From positions 1-15,474 of the forward strand of contig NZ_JAHDJT010000007.1 in assembly GCF_023661085.1 (NCBI RefSeq): a DNA stretch of 15,474 nucleotides, read 5' to 3'. Position numbers and translations under genes: made by a program. The DNA is from Wolbachia pipientis. Its GTDB lineage: Bacteria > Pseudomonadota > Alphaproteobacteria > Rickettsiales > Anaplasmataceae. Under the pieces are notes generated by a model. That model was not told the origin of the DNA. It made no database searches and saw nothing but the letters and a program-made list of their open reading frames with translations. Of this stretch, positions 1-7,222 are shown in pieces. Within the stretch, counting starts at the first letter, position 1. The number at the start of each line of letters is the position of its first letter.

Positions 1-138
1 AGTGTAAATCATAATAGTCCTTTAAAAAATAATATTAAATTATTATAAGTTAAAATAATTAAAAAATTAATAATTTTAATTTCAAATCTAGCATAAGAGT
101 CAACTTAGTTCTTCTTTTTACTTATATAATATCCATAT
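1..138. other. AT-rich intergenic stretch at the left edge
   Basis: This stretch lies beyond the 3' end of the ABC exporter gene and is extremely A+T rich, with an imperfect palindrome around 60-82 (ATTAAAA ... TTTTAAT). I see no open frame, RNA gene or convincing terminator. The palindrome could be a weak terminator or chance in such AT-rich DNA. Confidence 0.4.
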
Positions 139-1848
139 CTATTGTATCTTTACCAACTTCGCATATAGTCCATCTTTGCTTATTAGAGATTCATGAGTTC
201 CTACTTCTTCTACTTCTCCGTGATTAATCACTATAATTTTGTCAGTTTTTAGTGCGGTTGATAGCCTGTGTGTGATTATGACCGTTGTTCTGTTTTGCAT
301 TAATTTGCTTAGTGCTTTTTGTACGAAGTTTTCACTTTTATAATCAAGGGCAGAGGTTGCCTCATCCAGCACTAAAACTTGGGGATTTTTGAGTATGGCT
401 CTCGCTATTATAATACGTTGTTTTTGTCCTTCGGAAAGTTTTAATCCTCTTTTCCCTACAAATGTGTCAAACTTATCGGGTAGCTTGTCAATAAATTCCA
501 TCGCATAAGCACTGATGGCTGCTCGTCTTACTTCCTCATATTCGGCATCTGGTTTGCCATATAATATATTCTCCATTATTGAACAAGAAAATATCATATG
601 ATCTTGCGGCACTAAACCAAATAATGACCTGAGACTACTTAGCGCAATTGACTTAATATTATGCCCATCGATAGTAATGCTGCCTTTACTTGGATCATAA
701 AAACGGAGCAGAAGCTTTAAAATGGTGCTCTTACCACTGCCAGATGGTCCAACAATTGACACTGCTTGGCCCGCCTCTATGGAAAATGATACGTTACTTA
801 ACGCTGGCTTACCAGGCTGAGATTCATAAAAAAACGTTATGCCGTTAAACGAAATTCCTTTTTGAACACTACAAATTTTTACAGGATCATCAGCATCTAC
901 TATAGAGCTTTTCATATTCTTAAATTCAAATAAACGCTCTACTATCCCAAGACCCCGTTGTAAGTCACTGATATTATCGCTCAGATTATTTACAGCTCCT
1001 GCTGCAAGCACTGAATAAAATACAAATGAAGATAGCTCCCCAATAGTTATATTATTACTTAAGACTTCTTTAATACCAAAAAAGATTAAAACGACCAGTG
1101 AACCTATCACACACGAGATAACCAAAGTTACCAAAATAGCGCGCAAGAATATTAATCTTATGTATGATTCTGATACTAAGTTTAGACGTTCCTTAAAACG
1201 GATTTTTTCACTTTCCTCCAATACAAACGACTTAATGGTTACTATGGATCTGAAATTTTCCTCACTAAATGATGCAAGCTCACTCAGCTTACTCTGGGCA
1301 AAGCGTGCGTGATTGCGCACTTTTTTCCCAAGGGAAGTCATGATAATAAGTAGTATGGGTATTATCGCAGCCGCATATGCAGTTAGATGCAGATCTGTAT
1401 ACAACAACATGGCAACACTACCAATCAAAATTACAAAATTTCGCAATATGGTGAGTAGGCTGCTATTTATTATAGATTGTAACACAGAGGTATCAGTAAT
1501 TAGTGCTGAGATGACATCTTGGACACCAGTGTTCTCAAAGAAACTTGGTTGCAAGTCGGTAACATTGCTATATAAGTCATATCTTATTTTTGCAATAACT
1601 TTTTCGCTGCCAATGCCAATGAAATACAATCTAATGAACGCAGTAAGAGAAACAGCTAAAACTATAAATATTGTAACTACTAGTTTAGTAGTAAAATCGT
1701 GTTCTGCACCAGAATCAATTATGCTGCTTAAACCTCTACCAAAAAGGAGAATTGTTAAAGCTGAAAATAAAACTGCAATAAAAGCTATAATGAAATAATG
1801 TAGGTTGGGCTTTATGTAGTAAAATAATTGCCTAATATTAGATCGCAT
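139..1848 (-). CDS. MsbA-like ABC transporter, fused membrane and ATPase domains
   Basis: This 569-residue half-transporter would act as a homodimer in the inner membrane and export a lipid or other hydrophobic substrate. Residues about 15-300 form the six-helix exporter-type membrane domain, with hydrophobic segments near 18-38, 55-78, 132-150, 155-172 and 238-262. The ATPase domain follows. Walker A is GPSGSGKST (367-375), the Q-loop glutamine is in VPQD (about 415), the signature is LSEGQ (471-475, Glu for the usual first Gly), Walker B is VLVLDE (491-496), and the switch histidine is in ITHRLS (about 527). All parts for ATP hydrolysis are present. A GGAG lies about 13 bases before the ATG. 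The gene stands 162 bp from grxD upstream and seems monocistronic. The family is certain. The substrate is not: MsbA-type lipid A flipping would be odd, because Wolbachia is known to lack lipopolysaccharide. Confidence 0.9.
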   Translation of the reverse strand: MRSNIRQLFYYIKPNLHYFIIAFIAVLFSALTILLFGRGLSSIIDSGAEHDFTTKLVVTIFIVLAVSLTAFIRLYFIGIGSEKVIAKIRYDLYSNVTDLQPSFFENTGVQDVISALITDTSVLQSIINSSLLTILRNFVILIGSVAMLLYTDLHLTAYAAAIIPILLIIMTSLGKKVRNHARFAQSKLSELASFSEENFRSIVTIKSFVLEESEKIRFKERLNLVSESYIRLIFLRAILVTLVISCVIGSLVVLIFFGIKEVLSNNITIGELSSFVFYSVLAAGAVNNLSDNISDLQRGLGIVERLFEFKNMKSSIVDADDPVKICSVQKGISFNGITFFYESQPGKPALSNVSFSIEAGQAVSIVGPSGSGKSTILKLLLRFYDPSKGSITIDGHNIKSIALSSLRSLFGLVPQDHMIFSCSIMENILYGKPDAEYEEVRRAAISAYAMEFIDKLPDKFDTFVGKRGLKLSEGQKQRIIIARAILKNPQVLVLDEATSALDYKSENFVQKALSKLMQNRTTVIITHRLSTALKTDKIIVINHGEVEEVGTHESLISKDGLYAKLVKIQ

Positions 1849-2010
1849 CTTATTTCGAAGTCTCCAAGGCTAAGTATATGGATTTTAGTGTCAGGAGAAA
1901 GGAAAAAGGTATGGTTTTAGGTCTACTGATCGTATGAATGTTGTGATTTAACTCACAAAAAAGGCTAGTAGAACCGGAAAATATTTTGGGATAACACCCT
2001 TCTGACAATC

Positions 2011-2334
2011 TTACTCTGCCATAATCTTTTTTTCTTTTAACAAGCTTTGCAGCTCACCTTTTTCATACATCTCGCGAACGATGTCACAGCCGCCAATAAA
2101 CTCTCCCTTTATGTATAACTGTGGAATTGTTGGCCAATCAGAAAACTTTTTTATGGACTGACGTATTTCATCATTTTCTAGCACGTTGATGCATTTAAAC
2201 TTTACATTCAAGTTTTTGAGAATTGACACGACGAGTCCAGAAAATCCGCATTGAGGAAAGTCAGAAGTGCCTTTCATATAGAGTACTACATCATTTTCTG
2301 TTATATCCTTTTTTATTTGTTCAAAATTGTTCAT
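2011..2334 (-). CDS. grxD: Monothiol glutaredoxin, Grx4/GrxD type
   Basis: This is a cytosolic monothiol glutaredoxin that binds a glutathione-coordinated [2Fe-2S] cluster and passes it to acceptor proteins. Its 107 residues are the usual single-domain length. The cluster-binding motif CGFS is at 29-32, the glutathione-contacting lysine at about 21 (YMKGT), the cis-proline segment WPTIPQLYI at 67-75, and GGCD at 81-84. A good ribosome site (AAGGTGA) precedes the ATG by about 4 bases. It lies 15 bp downstream of a bolA gene on the same strand. BolA and monothiol glutaredoxins form a well-known heterodimer, so the pair is almost certainly co-transcribed and works in iron-sulfur trafficking or iron sensing. 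Family assignment is very secure. Confidence 0.95.
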   Translation of the reverse strand: MNNFEQIKKDITENDVVLYMKGTSDFPQCGFSGLVVSILKNLNVKFKCINVLENDEIRQSIKKFSDWPTIPQLYIKGEFIGGCDIVREMYEKGELQSLLKEKKIMAE

Positions 2335-2349
2335 AAGTTCACCTTAATT

Positions 2350-2568
2350 TTAAGCACTAGTTTCTAACTGCAATGCATGTATAGACTGGCCTTCTAATGC
2401 CTTATATACCATTTTATGCTGCTCTATCCTTGTCTTTCCAAGAAAGCACTTGGAGGTTATTTTCAAATGATAATGATCATTATCTCCAACAAGATCATTA
2501 ACCTCTATATCAGCACCTGGAAATGATTGTTTGATGATTTTCTCTAATTCATGAATTGCGATAACCAT
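2350..2568 (-). CDS. bolA: BolA-family protein, glutaredoxin partner
   Basis: This small (72 aa) BolA-like protein has only the core fold. Typical features are FPGADIEVNDL near the N-terminus, DHYHLKI (31-37), the loop FLGKTRIEQHKMVYKAL (42-58) and the C-terminal IHALQL, whose histidine (about 64) is the usual cluster ligand in BolA-Grx complexes. It is shorter than E. coli BolA and closer in size to the YrbA/IbaG type. It is the first gene of a two-gene unit with the CGFS glutaredoxin 15 bp downstream, pointing to iron-sulfur cluster handling rather than transcription control. Its ribosome site is weak (AAAG about 8 bases from the ATG). Family is secure; the choice between the BolA and IbaG subfamilies is not. 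Confidence 0.9.
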   Translation of the reverse strand: MVIAIHELEKIIKQSFPGADIEVNDLVGDNDHYHLKITSKCFLGKTRIEQHKMVYKALEGQSIHALQLETSA

Positions 2569-2628
2569 TAATTTACTTTAAATTACAATACTTTTATTAT
2601 AAATCTAAAATTACTTTGCGCAACTGAA

Positions 2629-3948
2629 TTATTGTGAAGACAATGAATTCAGCGTGCTAAGAGCACTCGCAAGACGAGATTTCAATTGATTTTCATATTC
2701 ACCCCAATCTTGTATTGCTTTTTTGGCAACACCTGAATGCACTGCAGCTTTTGCAACGGCAGGAGAAACTGTCGAAATCAATCTTGGGTCAAATGGAGTA
2801 GGTATTATGTATTCACATCCATAGCTCATTTTACGCCCACTATAAGCTGCAGATATCTCGTCAGGTACTGGCTCACGAGCAAGCTTTGCTATTGCATCTG
2901 CAGCTGCAATTTTCATTTCATTGTTTATTGTTGTTGCGTGTACATCAAGTGCTCCCCTAAATATATAGGGGAATCCCATTACATTATTGACTTGATTGTT
3001 GTAATCTGATCTACCAGTTGCGATTATTGCATCTGGCCTTACGGATTTTGCAAACTCAGGCCTTACTTCTGGATCAGGGTTAGCAAGAGCAAAAATAATC
3101 GGATCTTTACCCATGCTCTTCAGCATCTCTTCGCTTAGCACATTCTTTGCAGATAGTCCAATAAATACGTCAGCACCTTTTATTGTATCAAGTAGAGAAC
3201 GTTCTTTGGTGTCAGTTGCATGCTTTTCCTTCCACTCATTCATGTCCTCTTTTCTGTCTCTATATATTACCCCTTGTTTATCACACAGCACTATGTTTTT
3301 AGCGCCCATGGATCTCAGTATTTCCAAACATGCAATGCCGGCTGCCCCAGCGCCATTCATGATGATCTTAACATCTTCTAATTTCTTTCCTGCAATATCA
3401 AGAGCATTTTCTATGCCAGCTGCAACAACAACTGCAGTTCCATGCTGATCATCGTGGAATATTGGAATGTCCATCAATTCACTTAGACGTTTTTCTATTA
3501 TGAAACAATCGGGAGATCTTATATCCTCTAAATTTATCCCTCCCCAACTTGGTCCAAGATATCTTACTGCGTTGATAAAATCTTCCACATTTTCTGTGCC
3601 AACTTCTATATCAACTGCATCGATGTCAGCAAAACGCTTGAATAAAACAGCTTTGCCTTCCATAACAGGTTTTGAAGCAAGAGGCCCGATGTTGCCGAGT
3701 CCAAGCACTGCAGTGCCATTTGAAATAACAGCAACGCAGTTGCTCTTTGCCGTATAATCATAAACTAGATCAGAGTTTTTAGCTATTTCAAGGCATGGAG
3801 CTGCAACTCCAGGTGAATAAGCAAGTGACAAGTCATACTGGGTAGATAAGGGCTTTGTTGGCAAGATAGATATTTTACCAGGATTACTGCCCCCACTGTG
3901 ATACTTAAGTGCTTCTTGTTTTGTAGTATGATCTAAATCGTCATTCAT
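2629..3948 (-). CDS. maeB: NADP-type malic enzyme, single catalytic module
   Basis: Malic enzyme oxidatively decarboxylates malate to pyruvate and makes NAD(P)H. It links the TCA cycle to pyruvate in bacteria that live on host amino and dicarboxylic acids. At 439 residues it holds only the malic enzyme part. The phosphotransacetylase-like C-terminal domain of long MaeB proteins (about 750 aa) is absent, and the protein ends naturally after helical sequence. Visible features are SLAYSPGVAAPC (41-52, catalytic Tyr), MEGKAVLFKR (96-105, catalytic Lys), the metal ligand segment NLEDI (139-143), HDDQHG (165-170) and the nucleotide fold GAGAAG (199-204). Cofactor preference cannot be read with certainty. 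It is divergent from pgsA; a TATAAT lies immediately before the ATG but no clear -35 box was found. The gene symbol follows the MaeB-like N-terminal type. Confidence 0.93.
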   Translation of the reverse strand: MNDDLDHTTKQEALKYHSGGSNPGKISILPTKPLSTQYDLSLAYSPGVAAPCLEIAKNSDLVYDYTAKSNCVAVISNGTAVLGLGNIGPLASKPVMEGKAVLFKRFADIDAVDIEVGTENVEDFINAVRYLGPSWGGINLEDIRSPDCFIIEKRLSELMDIPIFHDDQHGTAVVVAAGIENALDIAGKKLEDVKIIMNGAGAAGIACLEILRSMGAKNIVLCDKQGVIYRDRKEDMNEWKEKHATDTKERSLLDTIKGADVFIGLSAKNVLSEEMLKSMGKDPIIFALANPDPEVRPEFAKSVRPDAIIATGRSDYNNQVNNVMGFPYIFRGALDVHATTINNEMKIAAADAIAKLAREPVPDEISAAYSGRKMSYGCEYIIPTPFDPRLISTVSPAVAKAAVHSGVAKKAIQDWGEYENQLKSRLASALSTLNSLSSQ

Positions 3949-4018
3949 TATTATATCTTGAGCTAATAATTTTTAAGCATATGGAATTTTTATAAATATT
4001 CAATTGCAAACTATTAGC

Positions 4019-4047
4019 TTGTGAATTGTACTTTACTCCTGTATAAG
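4019..4047 (+). promoter_or_regulatory. Likely sigma70 promoter for pgsA
   Basis: TTGTGA and TATAAG are separated by exactly 17 bases, placing a start site about 25 bases ahead of the pgsA ATG. The -10 box is good and the -35 box fair. Confidence 0.45.
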
Positions 4048-4076
4048 TTTACCATACCGCACTAAAGTTACACTGC

Positions 4077-4619
4077 ATGTTTAAGAAAAACTTGCCTAAT
4101 TTACTGACAATCTCTCGTGCGCTTGCAGTACCAGCAATAATATTAAGTTTTTATATAGAAAACAAATATGCAAACTTGATAACAATATCAATCTTTATAT
4201 TTGCATGCGTTACAGATTTTTTTGATGGTTACCTAGCACGTGCGTGGAAAGTCCAATCAAAATTTGGCAGGCTATTTGATCCAATTGCTGATAAGTTAAT
4301 AGTGGCTTCAACAATAATGATGCTGGTTTATAAGCATAAGGTCAATGATTATACGATAATACCATCAGTTGTCATCGTTTGTCGGGAGATATTAGTTTCG
4401 GGTTTGCGTGAGTTTCTGATCGCTACAAACGTTAGCCTGCCTGTAAGCAAAGCTGGAAAAATTAAAACATTTCTGCAGATGCTTGCTGTAGTGGCACTAA
4501 TAATGGACGACTACGAAATAACTCAATACATAGGTGCAATTTGTCTGTGGGTTGCAGCCATTATAACTATGTGGTCAGGCTATAATTATGTCATAGCTGG
4601 CATCAAGCAGATTGACTGA
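4077..4619 (+). CDS. pgsA: CDP-diacylglycerol-glycerol-3-phosphate 3-phosphatidyltransferase
   Basis: PgsA joins CDP-diacylglycerol and glycerol-3-phosphate to make phosphatidylglycerol-phosphate, the committed step to phosphatidylglycerol and cardiolipin, at the inner membrane. The 180-residue length is typical. The CDP-alcohol phosphotransferase signature D-G-x2-A-R-x8-G-x3-D-x3-D is complete: D50, G51, A54, R55, G64, D68 and D72. The N-terminal NLPNLLTISRAL is also characteristic. Several hydrophobic helices (about 12-27, 34-48, 76-86, 95-110 and 133-175) form the membrane core. The start has no strong ribosome site, but the frame opens exactly at the conserved N-terminus. The other common family member, phosphatidylserine synthase, is less likely given the size and the N-terminal motif. 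Confidence 0.93.
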   Translation: MFKKNLPNLLTISRALAVPAIILSFYIENKYANLITISIFIFACVTDFFDGYLARAWKVQSKFGRLFDPIADKLIVASTIMMLVYKHKVNDYTIIPSVVIVCREILVSGLREFLIATNVSLPVSKAGKIKTFLQMLAVVALIMDDYEITQYIGAICLWVAAIITMWSGYNYVIAGIKQID

Positions 4620-4667
4620 ATTCCTTGAGAAACAATTAACATACAAATAATTAAGATTTTAACAAAA

Positions 4668-4696
4668 TTGACTAAGTAATTGAAATCATGTATAAT
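4668..4696 (+). promoter_or_regulatory. Strong sigma70-type promoter for the 4726 membrane protein gene
   Basis: TTGACT (4668-4673) and TATAAT (4691-4696) are separated by exactly 17 bases, one base from full consensus. The start site would fall near 4703, about 23 bases before the ATG. This is the best promoter match I found in the window. Confidence 0.7.
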
Positions 4697-4725
4697 ATAC
4701 TAGTCCATAAGTTAGTTGGGTTTAT

Positions 4726-5685
4726 ATGACTAGTTTTACAAATAACCCTGGTACTAGGTCTTTTAAAAGACTAAAAGATTCTGAAATGGAGGATTTTTTT
4801 CAGGATTTTTGGTCTTTAATTGAAGAAGAAACCAAGAAAAGGGAGAAGCTCGAACAAGAACTATTAACACTGAAAAAAAGAGAGCTATATAGACAATACG
4901 TGTCATTGGCAACAATGGCCCCATTTGCATTGCTGATGGCTATTGAGCTGGCAAAAACATGCAGCGATCAGGTATTGCTTGGTGTTATAAGTGGTGCACT
5001 AAGCCACGCTATATTACCTTTCACAGCTTTATCCCTTATTTGTACGCTATATTTAATTTACAATAATAGAAAGATAGCTCAAAAGGAACAGGAATTAAAG
5101 GATCTTGAAAATGACGAAGTGGCAGAAAAAGAGAAGAGAGATGTTCCTTACACTGTTGATGATTACCTTAACTACGCTGATGCTGCTTTAACTATATTAG
5201 TTATTGTAGCTAGTATAGTTAGCGAAGCATTGGATCAAGGAATAATAGAAGATGTAGCCTTTTCAATTTCTAGCTTATTTTACTTTGTAGCAAGCGTTAA
5301 TTCCTTATATTGTGAGTGCAAGAAGAGCAAAGAACATGAGATAGACAAAGAGCAAGAAAATTCCAACCTTGACGAAAAATCTGAGAAAAGGACTAACAAT
5401 ATTTCTGCTGCTAGTTTAATGTTTGCTGATTCTTCTATAATGTTAATAAGGAGAATAATGTTAATAGCATTAGCATCATTCTTACATCCTGCTGTTGGAC
5501 CCGCTTTGGGTTTAGTAGGCATCACTCTTTTGATGGCAGGAAGTGGACTGATCGCACATCTTTATAAGAGAGAGTTAAAGAATGTAGAAATCAGTAGAAA
5601 AGTTGAAAAAGGTATAACAGGTGCTGCTGCAAGCAATGTAGACAGAAGATATGGTACAAACCAAGAAGCGGCAACTGTTTGCTAA
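4726..5685 (+). CDS. Multi-pass membrane protein, unrecognised family
   Basis: I do not recognise a named family in this 319-residue protein. The N-terminus (about 14-56) is charged and rich in Glu and Lys, probably a helical coiled coil. Hydrophobic segments follow near 57-77, 83-112, 152-169 and 176-195. A highly charged loop (198-225) leads to a longer hydrophobic region (228-280), and a polar tail ends in TVC. A second charged stretch (115-140) lies between membrane segments. This gives about five or six membrane spans with coiled-coil-like cytosolic parts. There are no catalytic motifs. A near-consensus promoter drives it, so it is probably well expressed. It sits alone between pgsA and the convergent ankyrin gene, a setting typical of lineage-specific proteins in Wolbachia. 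Coding status is well supported by length and by its promoter. Confidence 0.75.
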   Translation: MTSFTNNPGTRSFKRLKDSEMEDFFQDFWSLIEEETKKREKLEQELLTLKKRELYRQYVSLATMAPFALLMAIELAKTCSDQVLLGVISGALSHAILPFTALSLICTLYLIYNNRKIAQKEQELKDLENDEVAEKEKRDVPYTVDDYLNYADAALTILVIVASIVSEALDQGIIEDVAFSISSLFYFVASVNSLYCECKKSKEHEIDKEQENSNLDEKSEKRTNNISAASLMFADSSIMLIRRIMLIALASFLHPAVGPALGLVGITLLMAGSGLIAHLYKRELKNVEISRKVEKGITGAAASNVDRRYGTNQEAATVC

Positions 5686-5690
5686 ACTAA

Positions 5691-5766
5691 GCAGAAAAAA
5701 AGGCAAAGAAACCTCATAGTAGCCTTAGCTATTTTACGATCTAATGTTAAAAACTAATGGCGCCAT
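5691..5766. repeat. A-rich intergenic repeat-like unit (copy 1)
   Basis: The unit starts with AGAAAAAAAGGCAAAGAAAC (5693-5712) and reaches TGGCGCCA (5758-5765). A similar arrangement (AG-A7-GCAAAAGAAACCC, then TTGGCG) recurs at 15317-15370, and a third partial start occurs at 15450-15474. The spacing between the two blocks differs (about 65 against 47 bases), so this is a loose family. Confidence 0.4.
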
Positions 5767-5814
5767 CTGATTTTTTAAGCTAGCGATTTTTTTGTAGCCC
5801 CGTTTCTATGGCTT

Positions 5815-5852
5815 AAAAAAACTGGATTCTAGTATTATGCGCTAGAATCCAG
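5815..5852 (-). terminator. Intrinsic terminator of the ankyrin gene
   Basis: A perfect 11-bp stem (CTGGATTCTAG / CTAGAATCCAG, arms 5822-5832 and 5842-5852, loop 9) is followed on the minus strand by seven T (5815-5821). It starts 16 bases past the ankyrin stop codon. On the plus strand no T run follows, so it serves the minus strand, though the hairpin could also slow transcripts from the convergent 4726 gene. Confidence 0.8.
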
Positions 5853-5867
5853 AGAAAAAGAAACAAG

Positions 5868-7058
5868 TTACTTAAGCGGTAGAGCTTTAAGAAGAAAGTT
5901 ATTTCTATTCAGGGCTTTTTTTATAGAACCTGAAAGCACTTTAGAGCTTGGATTAGAAGATGTGTTATTTTCAAACATTTTTATCTTTTCCTTTATGCTG
6001 TTTGCCGCTAGATTGGAAGAAAAACCATACCCTTTGTTAAAACTAGGATTAGATATTTTGTTTTCAGTCATCCTTTTTGCAGGAGAAGCTTGAGGTCTTG
6101 TTTGTGGATTAGCTGGCTTTAGCACTATCGATGACTTTCCTGCATTTGGCTGGCGGTTTAGCAAAGCTACAATTTTGGACTCCTGTTGGCTCGCATCATC
6201 GCCAGATCTGTAACCACTTTCAGGAGTTCTGCTTCCTTTTTCATTGTCTGATTGAGGGTTTGAAAGCATCTGACATTCACTTTCATCATTATCCCAACTG
6301 GACCAAGTGTTGTCACTGTCAATATTCGATACACTACCACTACGACTCATATCACTATTGAATGCCTTTTTATTAACATGGAATCCATCTACCTCTTCGT
6401 AAACATGTTCTGAAATGCAATCATTACTGTTATCATACCCTGAAATACCGTACTCTGGAGTATCGTAAATATGCTCTAGATTGTTATTATAATTACAATT
6501 TTCATATTTTACATATTTCTCTCCTCGTTTTGCATTCTCACCAGTTTGTTTTTTCAGTACTTCTAAACATGAAATTAAACTCAAAGTCTTTTCTATCTTT
6601 TCGCAATAAGATACATATTCGTTCTTATTTTTATGATCTTCTATGATACCTAGTAAGTAATTATGCTCTGCTCTATCAAATTTTGCTCCCGATTTTAACA
6701 AGAGATCAATAATTATCAAGCCGTTTCCACGAGAAAACATTCTGTTAAAATATTCAGTTGTAGGTAGATTCTTTTCATCACCCACTCTTGTAAAAAAATT
6801 TCCGATTGCGAGTGTCAATGGAGTTTGCCCATATTGATTTTTTAAATTGACATCAATATTATGTTTGATAAAAAAGCTTACTAATTTGTGATTAGAATTT
6901 CTTGCAGCATAGTGTAACACAGTGTTGCCTTTCTTATCGTGTATTTGTCCTATATCGAATGAATTAGATAGTTTTTTAAGTAGATTAAGCGACTGTTTTA
7001 CAGTTCCTGTATTGTTGTTTGCCGTGGCTTTAATTATTAAATCGTTCTTAATACTCAT
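5868..7058 (-). CDS. Ankyrin-repeat protein with EPIYA-like tyrosine motifs
   Basis: Two ankyrin repeats are visible in this 396-residue protein. The first is clear, DKKGNTVLHYAA to IDVNLKN (about 41-74). The second begins QYGQTPLTLAI (75-85) and resumes at GLIIIDLLLKSGAKFDR (113-129), after an insertion of some 25 residues. Residues 135-190 look helical. The rest is polar, low-complexity and rich in Ser, Asn and Asp. It holds two tyrosine motifs of EPIYA style, EHIYDTPEYG (195-204) and EHVYEEVDG (218-226). The tail is basic (SIKEKIKMFEN, then KKALNRNNFLLKALPLK). No signal peptide or membrane helix is seen, so export would need the type IV system. The ribosome site GAGGT lies about 8 bases before the ATG and a strong terminator follows the stop. 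An effector that binds host proteins is the reasonable inference; no enzymatic domain is visible. Confidence 0.88.
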   Translation of the reverse strand: MSIKNDLIIKATANNNTGTVKQSLNLLKKLSNSFDIGQIHDKKGNTVLHYAARNSNHKLVSFFIKHNIDVNLKNQYGQTPLTLAIGNFFTRVGDEKNLPTTEYFNRMFSRGNGLIIIDLLLKSGAKFDRAEHNYLLGIIEDHKNKNEYVSYCEKIEKTLSLISCLEVLKKQTGENAKRGEKYVKYENCNYNNNLEHIYDTPEYGISGYDNSNDCISEHVYEEVDGFHVNKKAFNSDMSRSGSVSNIDSDNTWSSWDNDESECQMLSNPQSDNEKGSRTPESGYRSGDDASQQESKIVALLNRQPNAGKSSIVLKPANPQTRPQASPAKRMTENKISNPSFNKGYGFSSNLAANSIKEKIKMFENNTSSNPSSKVLSGSIKKALNRNNFLLKALPLK

Positions 7059-7173
7059 AATATTTACCTCACTATTAAAGTTAATATATTATTATAATTA
7101 CATAAAAATTTATTTTTCTTAATCTGCGATTTTGCCCGATTCCCACAACTGTATCCTTTTGTTGTTTCATAAA

Positions 7174-7202
7174 TTGACCTTATTAACAAAGCCAACTAAT
7201 AT
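7174..7202 (+). promoter_or_regulatory. Likely sigma70 promoter for the ferredoxin-NADP reductase-pgk unit
   Basis: TTGACC (7174-7179) and TAATAT (7197-7202) are 17 bases apart. The start site would be near 7209, leaving a leader of only about 14 bases with no visible Shine-Dalgarno before the ATG at 7223. Confidence 0.55.
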
Positions 7203-7222
7203 CTAAATAAGTTATTACCTAA

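Noticed and set aside
1313..1798. 161-codon open frame on the plus strand opposite the ABC exporter
   Set aside because: It is antisense to a clear, full-length transporter gene, and its protein shows no domain logic.
1941..1958. Inverted repeat TTGTGA ... TCACAA between grxD and the ABC exporter as a terminator
   Set aside because: The T run lies before, not after, the stem on the transcribed minus strand, so it does not fit an intrinsic terminator. The 6-bp stem may be chance.
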